Below are positions 46,500 to 56,531 of a stretch of 58,346 nucleotides of DNA, piece after piece. Position 1 is the first letter of the stretch, and the number at the start of each line of letters is the position of its first letter. The DNA is taken from NCBI GenBank assembly GCA_002292365.1, contig DBBU01000027.1, positions 14,380 through 72,725 on the forward strand, read 5' to 3'. Position numbers and translations under genes: made by a program. This DNA comes from Flammeovirgaceae bacterium UBA976 (lineage in GTDB: Bacteria > Bacteroidota > Bacteroidia > Cytophagales > Cyclobacteriaceae). The notes beneath the pieces are model-generated. The model did not search any database and was not told the origin of the DNA. It worked only from the letters and a program-made list of their open reading frames with translations.

Positions 46500-48593
46500 C
46501 TACTCAGATGAAATTTGAGTCAACGCTTCGTCAAGGTCGGTCACAGGTAATTTACAAGTTTTATTATAACACACATAAATGGCCGTCTTACCCTTGATTT
46601 CAGTTTTATATTGCAGCAGGGGTAAATCACTTTCTATCGCCGAAGCAGCCACTACTTTACGGGGAATATGAAGGGCATTGAGGGTTGTGGTTACTTTTTG
46701 ATAATTGTCTCCAAAGATGACGATTTCAGGAATGGGCTTAACCATCAAAGTTGCTACAGAGGCCCATTGTGACAGATAGCTTGTTTCTTGAGCCATCATT
46801 TCACAAACCTGATTGACCATGTCAAAAGCTTGCTTTTTGTACGCTTCATTATCTAGATGTAAACCTAATTTCAACAAATTTTCTGCCATCATAGAATTTG
46901 AAGAAGGAATAACATTATCAAAAAGATCATTTTTCCTTGCAATGAGATTTTCAGCATGGATACTCGTAAAGAAGAATAATTTCTCTTGAGGGTCATAGAA
47001 TTGCTCGTTCATCTGCAGGGTTAAGTTATTGGATATACGTAGCGCTTCCTCATCAAAAGTCGTTTCATAATATTTTATCAATGCTTGAATTATGGCAGCA
47101 TAATCTTCCGCAAATCCTTGAGTTGATAGATTGAAGATATGAATCAAGGTACCGTCTTTTAATAAATTTTTAAGAATGAAGTTATAATTTTTCTCGGCAA
47201 GTGTGAGATAAGTGGTTTTGCCTGTAGCTTGGTAAGCTTCTAAGATTCCTGTCAAGGTCAACCCATTCCAACCTGAAATGATTTTATTGTCTAGATTCGG
47301 TCGGATTCTTTCGGCTCTCTTGAGGAGTGCTCGTTGCTTAAATTGAGTAATGATAGATTGAAGCGTCATGAGGTTTAATCCAAATTGTGTGGCAATGTCA
47401 TCTTCACTGCGCAACATACGAGGAATATTGGTAGACTCCCAGTTACCTTTTTCTTGGATATCATAATAAGCAGCAATAAGTGCAGTGTGTTCACTAGCTA
47501 CTTCCTTGATTTCATCATAGGTCCAAACATAGAACTTACCTTCTTCCCCTTCACTGTCAGCGTCGAGGGCAGCATAAAAGCCACCAGACTCGTCTAGCAT
47601 CTCTCGAATCAGCCATTGGATGGTTTCATCAATAACGGAAGCATAACGTTCATTACTGCTTATTTTATAGGCCTTGGCATACAGTGACAATAATTGCCCA
47701 TTGTCATAGAGCATTTTCTCGAAGTGAGGAACATGCCAAAATTCATCGACAGAATAACGAGAAAACCCACCTCCAATTTGATCATAAATACCACCATCTA
47801 TTATTTTATTCAGAGTGAACTCCAGGTGGGGTTGAATATTTAAGGTGGGATTCAGATAAGCTAAATCCAAAAGAAAAGACCATTGGGAGGGCATGATGAA
47901 CTTGGGTGCTTTTTTTAATCCACCCCATTGCAAGTCAAATGATTGGGCGAGTTTTTGATAACCAGAATCTATTTTTTCTTGAGTAATCGCTGTGGGTGAT
48001 AATTGATATTTTTCCGAAACATTGGCATTAATGGCTTTCGTATATACCTCAGCGGATTCCTCTAGTTTATCTCTATTTCTAGCAAAAACGGTCTTCACGT
48101 TAATGAGCAATTCGCGCCAACCTTGACTAGGAAAATAAGTACCTCCATAAAAAGGCTTTTGATCGGGTGTTAGGAAGACATTAAGCGGCCATCCGCCATT
48201 GATACCCATGGCCTGCACCGCTTCCATATATATTTGATCAATATCAGGTCGCTCTTCACGATCAATTTTTATATTTACAAAGTTTGCATTCATAAGAGCA
48301 GCAATGCTATCATTTTCAAAGGATTCATGGGCCATTACGTGACACCAGTGACAAGAAGAATAACCAATGCTTATCAGTATAGGTTTGTCTTCATTTTTGG
48401 CCTTTGAGAGCGCTTCTTTCCCCCAAGGATACCAGTCTACAGGATTATTGGCATGCTGCAAGAGATAAGGAGATGAGGCATTGATGAGGCGATTTGATGT
48501 AGCAGCGTTTTCCATTTTATTTTTGGTAGTTTTACTTGATGGGTCACAACCAGATATCAGTCCTAATGAAAGCATTATTATCAATAATCTCAT
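46500..48593 (-). CDS. DUF255 thioredoxin-like protein (YyaL/SPATA20 family)
   Basis: A 697-aa protein with a lipoprotein-like leader (SLGLISGCD) and an N-terminal thioredoxin-like DUF255 domain with the redox pair [12 protein letters not shown], plus [21 protein letters not shown]. The rest is an (alpha/alpha)6-barrel-like helical region resembling glycosidase folds ([26 protein letters not shown]). The family is widespread and of uncertain function. Its end overlaps the start of GSCFA downstream by 4 nt in the operon sense. Confidence 0.9.
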   Translation of the reverse strand: MRLLIIMLSLGLISGCDPSSKTTKNKMENAATSNRLINASSPYLLQHANNPVDWYPWGKEALSKAKNEDKPILISIGYSSCHWCHVMAHESFENDSIAALMNANFVNIKIDREERPDIDQIYMEAVQAMGINGGWPLNVFLTPDQKPFYGGTYFPSQGWRELLINVKTVFARNRDKLEESAEVYTKAINANVSEKYQLSPTAITQEKIDSGYQKLAQSFDLQWGGLKKAPKFIMPSQWSFLLDLAYLNPTLNIQPHLEFTLNKIIDGGIYDQIGGGFSRYSVDEFWHVPHFEKMLYDNGQLLSLYAKAYKISSNERYASVIDETIQWLIREMLDESGGFYAALDADSEGEEGKFYVWTYDEIKEVASEHTALIAAYYDIQEKGNWESTNIPRMLRSEDDIATQFGLNLMTLQSIITQFKQRALLKRAERIRPNLDNKIISGWNGLTLTGILEAYQATGKTTYLTLAEKNYNFILKNLLKDGTLIHIFNLSTQGFAEDYAAIIQALIKYYETTFDEEALRISNNLTLQMNEQFYDPQEKLFFFTSIHAENLIARKNDLFDNVIPSSNSMMAENLLKLGLHLDNEAYKKQAFDMVNQVCEMMAQETSYLSQWASVATLMVKPIPEIVIFGDNYQKVTTTLNALHIPRKVVAASAIESDLPLLQYKTEIKGKTAIYVCYNKTCKLPVTDLDEALTQISSE

Positions 48594-49561
48594 CTTAATA
48601 ATTTTGTTAACTGCTCAATTTCTGTGGCAAGATCGATGGAGTCTGATAGAGCTCTTGTTTTATTCAATGTTTCAATAACGAATTTTTGATGTTGATCACT
48701 ATTTGGGTTAAAAGGCCTATGCCCAATGGACTTTAATAATGCTTTCAATTCCTCATAAAACTTAAAAGTGGTCTCATCAAAATATGTCTGCGTGATTTTC
48801 TCCCAAATATAGTCAATGGCCAATTCATTGGGATGGATTAAATCTGTTTTGTAAAATCTATAATCGCGAAGTTCATCTATCATGATTTCATAGGCAGGGA
48901 AATAATAACAATGGCTAAATTTTTTGACGATCTCCTTTACGGCTAGATGGAGTGTAGCTTTGGAAAGTGTATTCTCGTGTAGTCCATCTTTGGTATGTCT
49001 CACAGGACTTACGGTAAATAAGATTTTTAATTTAGGATTAAATGGAGTGAGTAATGCCTGTAGTTCTTTAAACTCTTGAAGGATGAAGTCGACGGACAGT
49101 AATTCTTTCTTAAATAATGTTTGTGGGAGTTTATGGCAGTTGGCTACCATGGTATTTGTACTGAGAAGGGTATGCGTCCATGCAGTACCTAGGGTGATTA
49201 TCAGCCATTCACTTTTTTTCAGGCCTTGATGTAGCATATTCATTCTACTTTCACATAAGGAGCTAAATTCAGTTTGGTGGGCCGCTCGAATCTCAGAATG
49301 CAAATCAAAACTCATATACATGCTATCAATTAAAACAGATTTAGGATATGTTTTATAAAGGGCTTTTTTTATCAATTTAAAGATAGCATAGGGGTTATAA
49401 AGTGTACCTAACTTGTGATCAATAACATTAAACTTATGCTTTAATAATTTTTTTGTCATATTGTCCGCAAAACAAGAACCTAATGAGGTAATGGTCTGGC
49501 TATAGTTGATGTGAGCATCAGACTTAGCAATATCGAAATCAAGTTTAAATTTCATAATCAA
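48590..49561 (-). CDS. GSCFA domain protein
   Basis: A 323-aa protein beginning [11 protein letters not shown], with the naming motif [10 protein letters not shown] (about residues 26-35) and [22 protein letters not shown] proteins belong to the SGNH/GDSL-like hydrolase fold; the Ser of GSCFA is the likely nucleophile, with [15 protein letters not shown] and a C-terminal [12 protein letters not shown] (His) completing the set. Enzyme substrate unknown. First gene in the priA operon; overlaps the DUF255 gene by 4 nt. Confidence 0.88.
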   Translation of the reverse strand: MIMKFKLDFDIAKSDAHINYSQTITSLGSCFADNMTKKLLKHKFNVIDHKLGTLYNPYAIFKLIKKALYKTYPKSVLIDSMYMSFDLHSEIRAAHQTEFSSLCESRMNMLHQGLKKSEWLIITLGTAWTHTLLSTNTMVANCHKLPQTLFKKELLSVDFILQEFKELQALLTPFNPKLKILFTVSPVRHTKDGLHENTLSKATLHLAVKEIVKKFSHCYYFPAYEIMIDELRDYRFYKTDLIHPNELAIDYIWEKITQTYFDETTFKFYEELKALLKSIGHRPFNPNSDQHQKFVIETLNKTRALSDSIDLATEIEQLTKLLR

Positions 49562-49579
49562 TCTACCTAAAGAACAAAA

Positions 49580-49606
49580 AAAACCTGAAATATTATTCCA
49601 GGTTTT
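49580..49606 (-). terminator. Terminator of the rpsF-rpsR-rplI operon
   Basis: Inverted repeat AAAACCTG (49580-49587) and CAGGTTTT (49599-49606), followed on the minus strand by a T run. It lies 25 nt past the rplI stop. Confidence 0.8.
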
Positions 49607-49631
49607 ATGAATCTATACAATTAGTTTGTAA

Positions 49632-50075
49632 TTATTCTGTTACTACCCTTACGATTATTTTATGATGTACATTTTTATGTAAATCAATCACTGCCGAATG
49701 GTCCCCAATATGTTTGATATCCTTGGAAAGCGTTATTTTCTTTCTATCAATATCAAAGCCTTTAATTGACAATGCCTCAGCTGCTTGAATGGCTGTGATT
49801 GCTCCGAAAATCTTCCCACTTTCTCCTGCTTTTGTTTTGATTTCTAAAATCATTTCACCGATTTTGTCAGCAAGAGCTTGGGCATCTTTAAGTGATTTTT
49901 CAGCTTTATGGGCGGCTTGGCGAATATTTTCATCTATCATTTTTCTATTGGATTTGCTGGCCAATATGGCCACTCCTTTAGGAATTAGATAATTTCTTCC
50001 GTATCCTGCTTTTACTTTGACGGTGTCATTCTTATAACCCAATCCTTTGATGTCTTCTCTTAATATTATATGCAT
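49632..50075 (-). CDS. rplI: 50S ribosomal protein L9
   Basis: 147 aa, starting MHIILREDIKGLGYKNDTVKVKAGYGRNYLIPKG (the L9 N-domain with the conserved VKVKxGYxRNYL block), a long central helix and a C-domain with VIDLHKNVHHKIIVRVV. It closes the rpsF-rpsR-rplI operon (7 nt after rpsR), ahead of an intrinsic terminator. Confidence 0.97.
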   Translation of the reverse strand: MHIILREDIKGLGYKNDTVKVKAGYGRNYLIPKGVAILASKSNRKMIDENIRQAAHKAEKSLKDAQALADKIGEMILEIKTKAGESGKIFGAITAIQAAEALSIKGFDIDRKKITLSKDIKHIGDHSAVIDLHKNVHHKIIVRVVTE

Positions 50076-50082
50076 AACTATT

Positions 50083-50334
50083 TTATTTAAGAGAATCCGC
50101 TACATATGGTAAAACAGCAATATGTCTAGCTCTTTTTACCGCCTGTGCTACTTTTCGTTGAAACTTCAAACTAGTACCTGTAAGTCTACGAGGCAAAATT
50201 TTACCTTGGTCATTTACAAATTTCAGTAAAAAATTTGCGTCTTTGTAATCAATATATTTGATTCCACTTTTCTTAAATCTACAGTACTTCTTAAGTACTT
50301 GATCGTTATTTATTGGTTCGTTTTGTAATGTCAT
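50083..50334 (-). CDS. rpsR: 30S ribosomal protein S18
   Basis: 83 aa, family blocks [34 protein letters not shown] and [13 protein letters not shown]. Its ATG overlaps the rpsF stop by 4 nt; rplI follows 7 nt later. Complete. Confidence 0.96.
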   Translation of the reverse strand: MTLQNEPINNDQVLKKYCRFKKSGIKYIDYKDANFLLKFVNDQGKILPRRLTGTSLKFQRKVAQAVKRARHIAVLPYVADSLK

Positions 50335-50699
50335 TTTTTTGCAGTCTCCTCTTTATTTTCTTTCTTATTAAAAGCACCTTTACGTCTTCTCTCGTTGTAA
50401 ATAAGAGCATGCTTATCTATTGCTACGGTTAAAAATCGCATAACTTTTTCGTCTCTTCTGAGTTCAATTTCTAGTTTTGAAATCAATGAGGGATCTGCCT
50501 TAAATTCAAGTAGATGATAAAATCCAGTATTTTTATGATCGATGGAATAGGCTAATTTTTTCAATCCCCAATGCTCTTCATTGATGACTTCGCCTTTATT
50601 ATCAGTAATTACTCTTATGAATTTAAGAACAGCATCCTTCATCTGATCGTCAGACAAAACGGGAGTTAAAATGAATACTGTTTCGTAATTCTTTTTCAT
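50331..50699 (-). CDS. rpsF: 30S ribosomal protein S6
   Basis: 122 aa: [53 protein letters not shown] and a charged C-terminal tail ([13 protein letters not shown]). Start of the rpsF-rpsR-rplI operon, driven from 50731-50761. Confidence 0.96.
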   Translation of the reverse strand: MKKNYETVFILTPVLSDDQMKDAVLKFIRVITDNKGEVINEEHWGLKKLAYSIDHKNTGFYHLLEFKADPSLISKLEIELRRDEKVMRFLTVAIDKHALIYNERRRKGAFNKKENKEETAKK

Positions 50700-50730
50700 A
50701 TTGAAATTTATAAAATGTAATTATAAAGCG

Positions 50731-50761
50731 CAAAAATAGCTAATGTTGATTAAAAATCAAT
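50731..50761 (-). promoter_or_regulatory. Promoter of the rpsF operon
   Basis: On the minus strand ATTG (50758-50761), a 19-nt spacer, then a perfect TATTTTTG (50731-50738); rpsF starts 31 nt later. Confidence 0.6.
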
Positions 50762-50769
50762 TCTTTTGA

Positions 50770-51714
50770 CTAGCTTTTCACAATAAAACTTCCCGATCCT
50801 ACGAGATAGTCGTCCGTGTAAACTTCTACAGTGTGTGGTCCAATCAAGTAAGGCGAACCTTTTTCGTAATAAACTACGACTTTTTGTTGGGAACGGTCAT
50901 AAAGAATTTCTTTTTGAGCGGTGTAGAATAATTCTCTACCTATAAAGGTAAAGGAACCCGAACCCATATTCACATCATAATACACAGTGTTGTCCGGAGC
51001 GACCACACGGATCCATAGCTTTTTACCCTCGATGGGTGCGACTTCATTTTCTGACAGCACAAAAGTAATTTGGAGCTGGTTAATGTGCTTTTTTCTAAAA
51101 CTGTCTGAGCGTTCTTTACCCTTCACATCGATTGCAGCAATGATAAAATCTTCAATTTTAAGCTTTGAAAGCAATTGTACCTTTTGATTGAGATCCTTTT
51201 TTTCAAGCTTTATATTATTGATTGACTGATTGAGCACCTGTGTTTCATTTTTTAATTCTATATTTTCAGTTGTGAGCTGCTCATTTATCTGAGTCAATTG
51301 ATTGATTTCTTCATCTTTGATAAAAAGCAACTGGCGGTAGCCTTCCACTTTATCTCTGAGGGTACCTAGCGTTATTTTTTGTCGTTGGTCTCTATTTAGA
51401 AAATACTTTTTTTCTTCTTCAAGTTTTTGCTTTATACCTACCAATGTATCTATCTCACCACCCAGTTTCGAGATAGTTAATATGCGTTTATCTAGCTCAT
51501 TAGAGAGAGAGTCCATTTGTAAAAATGCGGTGGTTAAAGCTTCTTCTTTAAGCAAATTTTGTTGCTGTTCTTCTTGAATAAAATAAGCAAGTAATACAAT
51601 GGCCATTAGAGCTAAAGTCATTCCAATTTTTAGAGCCTTATTATTTTTTTTTGGGAGTTGAGGATGGGAGAGGAGACTAGGAACTTCGTTTTGATGATCT
51701 GACATTAAATTCAA
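50770..51714 (-). CDS. Coiled-coil, membrane-anchored protein
   Basis: A 314-aa protein with one membrane segment near the N-terminus (about residues 30-46, GMTLALMAIVLLAYFI), then a long coiled coil (about 50-185; INQLTQINEQLTTENIELKN-type heptads), and a C-terminal beta-sandwich-like domain (AIDVKGKERSDS, KKHINQLQITFVLSENE, GPHTVEVYTDDY). No enzyme motif. I recognise the type as a conserved Bacteroidota protein near rpsF and apaG but have no name for it. MSDHQNE at 51705 could be the true start. Confidence 0.7.
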   Translation of the reverse strand: MNLMSDHQNEVPSLLSHPQLPKKNNKALKIGMTLALMAIVLLAYFIQEEQQQNLLKEEALTTAFLQMDSLSNELDKRILTISKLGGEIDTLVGIKQKLEEEKKYFLNRDQRQKITLGTLRDKVEGYRQLLFIKDEEINQLTQINEQLTTENIELKNETQVLNQSINNIKLEKKDLNQKVQLLSKLKIEDFIIAAIDVKGKERSDSFRKKHINQLQITFVLSENEVAPIEGKKLWIRVVAPDNTVYYDVNMGSGSFTFIGRELFYTAQKEILYDRSQQKVVVYYEKGSPYLIGPHTVEVYTDDYLVGSGSFIVKS

Positions 51715-51850
51715 TAATTTCTTACAAATTTAAAGAATACCGTAAATATCTGATCAACTCTTTAGAATAAAATGCTGCTTTTCCATTTTTAAATTGAAAA
51801 CCAGCCCAATGTGGAATAAATCAATAGTGAATGAGATCTTTGAATCATTG

Positions 51851-52460
51851 CTAATGCTTTTCTATGATTGGTGATTTTTGGGAATCAGATGTATGTTCAG
51901 AAAAAGGATTGCTTTTGGTGGTTGATGTATTGCTGATAATAACGTTAGATAATTTGTCAGATCCTTTGTGCAACCATGAGAGGTCTAATATGACCATTTC
52001 ATAGAGATCACGTTGTATGATCTGAATAAAAGAAGCCTTGGGGTCAATTTTGAATTTTTTTTCATGCAAATCTAATTTTTGAGTAGAGTTGGTACTACCC
52101 AAGTTCTGACCGAGGTAGTATCCTTTGTTTGGGTGGAAATGAATTTAATCTGGCTGAAGATATTTTTTGAATGAAATTCAGGATCATAATGAACTTATAA
52201 TAAAGATTAAATCCCCAGGTGAAACACAAGATTAGTAATGTATTGATGTGTTTTTTTTGATGCGATCGATGCATTGATTTCTTCAAGGTTAAGGAGCTGT
52301 TTATAGATTTTCCTAAGCTTGAAGTGGCTGCCGTTTTTTTAATTAACGCCGAATAAACATTAAAAACATAAGGAGAATGTATTTGATGTCTATCTAAGGC
52401 ATTGTTGATATAATTTAAATAATAGAGACCCCTTAGAAAGCAGGAGCTAAGCCTCGACAA
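51851..52460 (-). pseudogene. Decayed SAM-dependent methyltransferase-like gene
   Basis: Two adjoining minus-strand frames (52460-52095, 52102-51851) lie where I would expect one class I methyltransferase next to apaG. The first frame begins with FLRGLYYLNYINNALDRH followed by QIHSPYVFNVYSALI, the N-terminus I associate with that Bacteroidota methyltransferase (HSPFVFxxYxxVI). After about 65 residues it becomes unrecognisable. The second frame starts near a TTG and holds KKFKIDPKASFIQIIQRDLY, not tied to a family. No SAM-binding glycine motif survives. Most likely a deletion and frameshift relic. Confidence 0.45.
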
Positions 52461-52464
52461 AGTC

Positions 52465-52851
52465 TTAATTGAATTTGATAGGATTGATCAATACAAATTC
52501 AGGGATGTTTACCTTAAATTGATAGCCATCACTGATGCGTTCCATGGTATAATAGCCTACCATTTTACCGACACCAGATTTAAGATTACACCCAGATACG
52601 TATTGATGTGATTGTCCAGGCTCAAGTATGGGCTGTTTTCCTGTTACGCCTTCTCCATCGACCTCTTTCAACGGATAAGTTGTATCAAATATTTCCCAAT
52701 GCCGAAGTTTCAACTGAACTGTTTTATTACCTTGATTTTCGATAGTAATGCGATAGGTAAAAACAAAATGACTCTGGGCAGGATCTGAGTAATCTGCTCT
52801 GTAGGCTGTCTCCACACTCACTTTTACATCTTCGGTAATATCTGTAACCAT
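52465..52851 (-). CDS. apaG: ApaG protein
   Basis: 128 aa, full family length: VSVETAYRADYSDPAQSHFVFTYRI, QLKLRHWEIFDTTY, GEGVTGKQPILEPGQSHQY and GKMVGYYTMERI. A single fibronectin-like beta-sandwich; annotated as a Co2+/Mg2+ efflux-associated protein, though the true role is uncertain. It is followed 4 nt later on the same strand by the methyltransferase relic. Confidence 0.95.
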   Translation of the reverse strand: MVTDITEDVKVSVETAYRADYSDPAQSHFVFTYRITIENQGNKTVQLKLRHWEIFDTTYPLKEVDGEGVTGKQPILEPGQSHQYVSGCNLKSGVGKMVGYYTMERISDGYQFKVNIPEFVLINPIKFN

Positions 52852-53069
52852 ATTAAAATCTTCTTAAAGGAATGAGTTTGTGATATGATCTTCCCTTAAA
52901 AGCAATATATAAAGCTTATTGTTTATTTCCAAGATCTCTAGAAAATCCGTCTTTAAATAAATAAAAATTCTTATTCAAAACAAGGGTTAAAATGGAAATA
53001 CCTACCAAAAATAAGAGTTACCTCAATTTATTTTAATTTGCATCTGTATGTATCATTTAATCATCATTT

Positions 53070-53732
53070 ATGCTTTCAATTAATGAACCCTCTTGGCAAG
53101 TCATCTTAGAGAAAAGTTACCATGAGTCTTATTATAAAAGCTTGAGTGACAAGGTACTATTGGCCTATGCATCAGGCAAAATATATCCAAATAAAAATGA
53201 TATTTTCAAAGCTTTTGAATTGTGTTCTTTTCACCAAACAAAGGTGGTTATTCTGGGTCAAGATCCTTACCACGGAGTGGATCAAGCTCATGGATTGTCT
53301 TTTTCTGTTAAAAAAGGTAAGATGATTCCGCCATCATTATTGAATATTTTTAAGGAGATAAAACGAGATTTAGGAAACGAGATTCCCCAAGAGGGGTCTT
53401 TGGTGCGTTGGGCTGAGCAGGGGGTACTCTTGATGAATGCTATTTTAACGGTTGAGGCGTCCCAGCCTGGATCACACAAGCATTTAGGATGGGAACGTTT
53501 TACCGATCAGGTGATCAGTCATTTGTCTAATAAAAAACAAAATTTAGTTTTTCTTTTATGGGGCGCTTTTGCCAGTCGAAAAAAGGGATTAATTGACGAT
53601 GAAAAACATTTAATATTAACTTCTGCACATCCTTCTCCCCTTTCATGCTATCGTGGATTTCAGGGGAATGAACATTTTAGTAAAGCCAATTGTTTTTTAA
53701 TCAAGAACGGCCAGCAACCTATACCTTGGTAG
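53070..53732 (+). CDS. ung: Uracil-DNA glycosylase
   Basis: Removes uracil from DNA; 220 aa. The water-activating VVILGQDPYHGVDQAHGLSF (catalytic Asp), IPPSLLNIFKEI, GVLLMNAILTVE, FLLWGAFASRKK and the loop SAHPSPLSCYRGF (catalytic His) are all present. Family-1 type. It stands alone, tail-to-tail with lepB. Confidence 0.96.
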   Translation: MLSINEPSWQVILEKSYHESYYKSLSDKVLLAYASGKIYPNKNDIFKAFELCSFHQTKVVILGQDPYHGVDQAHGLSFSVKKGKMIPPSLLNIFKEIKRDLGNEIPQEGSLVRWAEQGVLLMNAILTVEASQPGSHKHLGWERFTDQVISHLSNKKQNLVFLLWGAFASRKKGLIDDEKHLILTSAHPSPLSCYRGFQGNEHFSKANCFLIKNGQQPIPW

Positions 53733-53742
53733 TAGTTTTTTA

Positions 53743-53760
53743 TGATTAAGAAATTAATCA
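53743..53760. terminator. Weak bidirectional hairpin between ung and lepB
   Basis: TGATTAA (53743-53749) pairs with TTAATCA (53754-53760) across a 4-nt loop, in the 25-bp space between convergent ung and lepB and over the lepB stop. Its T run is on the 5' side for ung, so termination is only a possibility. Confidence 0.3.
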
Positions 53761-55191
53761 GTTAATGGTATTGAAAAGCCGTCCCCAGCGTATTTTGTCA
53801 AACAGATCCGCTTTATCATCTATAGAAAGCCAAATAAAGGAGGCTTCTCCTACAATAAAATCTTCCGAAACAAATCCAAAATATCTAGAATCCAAAGAAT
53901 TATGACGATTATCACCCATCATGAAATAATAATTTTTAGCAAAAGTATATTGCATGACCGGTTGACCTGCTATGAGTAATTGATCCTCTATGATTTCAAC
54001 GATTTCCTGTTCCTCATAGTTGCTTATGGTACTTCCATACATCGCGAGGGTTGAGTCGTTTATATCAATGGTCATGCCTTTGTAAGGAATTAGGAGTGGA
54101 CCATAATGATCTCCATTCCAGGGATAATATTCAGCATTTGGAAATATTCGAGACTCTATTTTATCTTCATAATCAAGTTGAAGGTCAACACTTTTGATGA
54201 AGCTAAGATTAGCTAGCTGATTGGCAGAACTTTCAGTGGTATTAATGATGTAACCTTTGCGATTACCTGAACCGAAAGAGGGGTAGTATTCCCAAATATT
54301 ATTTTCTCGAAAAATTCGATCCTTGATATTTTGATCTGTTTCAATAAAATATCGCATTTGCATGAATTCAGGATTATCAGCAACGGCTTGGTTGATGTGT
54401 ACTTGCCCATATTTTACTTCAATTACATCACCTGAAACACCAATACACCTTTTGATGTAATGTGTTCTTAAGTCTTTAGGATTTTCAAACTCTGGGGGGT
54501 AGTTAAATACGACTACATCGTTTCTTTCTACACGACCTAAACTTGGTAGCCGAAATTGAGGAAGCTGTATTCCGCTGAAATAGGAGGGGAGATCAGTTCC
54601 CCAGACTTTGGCATGAGTTAGGGGTAATTGCAGTGGAGTTTTAGGTGTTCTAGGACCGTACTCTAACTTACTTACAAAAAGAAAGTCACCGACCAGCAGA
54701 GAACGCTCCATGGACGGTGTTGGAATGACATACGCCTCCATGAATGCCCATCTAATGATGGTAGCTGCAAAAACTGCAAAAATAATAGCCTCAAACCATT
54801 CTTTAAAAGGACCTTTTTGCACTTTGGGCAAATCAGTAGCTTTACCAAGGTAGGTAGTCGAACCAAAGGCAACATAAACCATATAAAAAGGTGCGAATAG
54901 AACTCCTAAAACTTGGTCTACATAACGATATCTTTGGAATGATTTAAGTAAGTCTAAGTGAATGGTCAGGGCGACAAAGAAATTGGCTACGGGCACAAAT
55001 AATAAGAGTATCCACCATTTGGGCCGACCAACAATTTGTAAATGAATGTAATAGTTATAAATCGGTATAAAACCCATCCATCCTGGCTGCTCAGACTTTG
55101 TAAAGAATTTATAATAGGCAATTGCTTGCAGTAAATATGCTCCTAGCAGTAGGGTTACAAAGGAGATCATACTAAAATCATTGAAATACAT
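53758..55191 (-). CDS. lepB: Signal peptidase I with N-terminal DUF5684 domain
   Basis: A 477-aa peptidase that cleaves Sec signal peptides. The N-terminal about 120 residues are hydrophobic and match the DUF5684-like module (YYKFFTKSEQPGWMGFIPIYN) common in Bacteroidota LepB. The S26 peptidase domain follows: catalytic S160 in VIPTPSMERSLLVGDF, K247 in THYIKRCIGVSGD and the C-terminal FMMGDNRHNSLDSRYFG. About 200 residues of inserted strand-rich sequence lie between the lysine box and that last box. Last gene of the parA operon, 9 nt after dapB. Confidence 0.95.
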   Translation of the reverse strand: MYFNDFSMISFVTLLLGAYLLQAIAYYKFFTKSEQPGWMGFIPIYNYYIHLQIVGRPKWWILLLFVPVANFFVALTIHLDLLKSFQRYRYVDQVLGVLFAPFYMVYVAFGSTTYLGKATDLPKVQKGPFKEWFEAIIFAVFAATIIRWAFMEAYVIPTPSMERSLLVGDFLFVSKLEYGPRTPKTPLQLPLTHAKVWGTDLPSYFSGIQLPQFRLPSLGRVERNDVVVFNYPPEFENPKDLRTHYIKRCIGVSGDVIEVKYGQVHINQAVADNPEFMQMRYFIETDQNIKDRIFRENNIWEYYPSFGSGNRKGYIINTTESSANQLANLSFIKSVDLQLDYEDKIESRIFPNAEYYPWNGDHYGPLLIPYKGMTIDINDSTLAMYGSTISNYEEQEIVEIIEDQLLIAGQPVMQYTFAKNYYFMMGDNRHNSLDSRYFGFVSEDFIVGEASFIWLSIDDKADLFDKIRWGRLFNTIN

Positions 55192-55200
55192 ATCAGTGCG

Positions 55201-55914
55201 TTATATTTTTATAAAATCATTCATGGTAAAAATACCTTTTTTATTCTGAATCCATTCAGCAACGAGTACCGCTCCCAAAGCAAAGCCCTCTCTCGAGTGG
55301 GCTTTGTGGGTTATTGCTATGGTATCGATGGAAGAGTGGTAGTTGATTACATGCTTTCCAGTTACTTCTGCTTGTCTAATAGAAGCTATGTTCATATCGT
55401 TTTCCTTTGAAGCATTGAGGTCCCACCGACGATAGTGAGGATGGGTCTTGATAATGTTTTCGGCCAGGGTTATGGCTGTCCCACTGGGTTTGTCTAATTT
55501 TTGTAAATGGTGGGTTTCCTCAATATCTATTTTGTAATCTGGAAATTGTCCCATGACTTGACTCAACCATTCATTTAGTCTGAAGAAGATATTGACCCCC
55601 AAACTAAAATTTGAAGCGGTTAAAAAAGTTCCTTGATGAGCGACACAGAGTGCCTCAATATTAGGTAATTGATCGAGCCATCCGGTTGTGCCCGATATTA
55701 CAGGCACTTTTTTTCTCAAACAAGCGCTTATATTGTCAAATGCGGAAGAAGGATTTGAAAACTCAATAACGACATTCGTGTTATTAGGTGCGATTTCAGA
55801 TAATCTTTCTCGACTATCCAAATCTACAATTGAGGAGATATGATGACCTCTTTCAGTCGCCATTTTTTCAATGGACTTTCCCATTTTACCATAACCTATC
55901 AGCGCAATATTCAT
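55201..55914 (-). CDS. dapB: 4-Hydroxy-tetrahydrodipicolinate reductase
   Basis: Lysine/diaminopimelate pathway reductase; 237 aa. ALIGYGKMGKSIEKMA is the nucleotide-binding loop; VVIEFSNPSSAF, VISGTTGWL, TASNFSLGVNIFF and IEETHHLQKLDKPSGTAI (catalytic His/Lys region) follow. It supplies meso-diaminopimelate for the wall. 8 nt from DUF5683 and 9 nt from lepB. Confidence 0.96.
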   Translation of the reverse strand: MNIALIGYGKMGKSIEKMATERGHHISSIVDLDSRERLSEIAPNNTNVVIEFSNPSSAFDNISACLRKKVPVISGTTGWLDQLPNIEALCVAHQGTFLTASNFSLGVNIFFRLNEWLSQVMGQFPDYKIDIEETHHLQKLDKPSGTAITLAENIIKTHPHYRRWDLNASKENDMNIASIRQAEVTGKHVINYHSSIDTIAITHKAHSREGFALGAVLVAEWIQNKKGIFTMNDFIKI

Positions 55915-55922
55915 CTTAAACG

Positions 55923-56531
55923 TTAGAAAGAAATTTTTAGTGAGAATCCAAACACGGGCGAAGATAAGGGAGTTGATTCAATAGCGGGTCGCAATTGTGC
56001 CAAAAAAGAGTCATTAATTTTAAATTCCCGTAAATGTCCTGATATATAGGCATCAGCCACATTCGTCAAATAAAATAAGGTCATGAGTAAAACTAAATAA
56101 TCTCGGTCTCGCTTTAAATTATCAGCTTGTTGCTTAAGAGCACTGGAGCTGAATCGGCCTTCAATTTTATTTTCAGTATCTGAGCGGTTATCAGTAGTTG
56201 CGAGATAGGCATTTCTAAAAGTATGATAAAGTTTATTGTTTTCATTGATGAAATGCGCGAAACCCATAAACCCGGCGTAGACAAAGGGAACTTTAAAGGC
56301 CTGCTTATTATTAATTTGGCCTAGTCCGGGTAGTATGGCTGAAAGCATGACTGATTTCATAGGATCAACTTTTGAAATTTCCTTGAAATACATATCCGAA
56401 TCCATTTTCAAAAAGCTAGTATCCAACCTGAACTTCTCTTGTGCATGGCTGCAAAAAAAGATGCAACCCATCCAAGATAGAGCGAAGAGTAATTTATATC
56501 TCGAGGAGATCCAAGATCCTATTGAGTTCAT
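55923..56531 (-). CDS. DUF5683 domain protein
   Basis: A 202-aa exported or membrane protein; N-terminal hydrophobic leader (LLFALSWMGCIFFCSHAQ), and a characteristic DUF5683 block MLSAILPGLGQINNKQAFKVP with YAGFMGFAHFI, NLKRDRDYLVLLMTLFYLTNVADAYISGHL. Function unknown; always near parB/dapB in Bacteroidota to my knowledge. The longer frame starts at 56570; I use the ATG at 56529-56531. It overlaps the parB end by 38 nt. Confidence 0.85.
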   Translation of the reverse strand: MNSIGSWISSRYKLLFALSWMGCIFFCSHAQEKFRLDTSFLKMDSDMYFKEISKVDPMKSVMLSAILPGLGQINNKQAFKVPFVYAGFMGFAHFINENNKLYHTFRNAYLATTDNRSDTENKIEGRFSSSALKQQADNLKRDRDYLVLLMTLFYLTNVADAYISGHLREFKINDSFLAQLRPAIESTPLSSPVFGFSLKISF

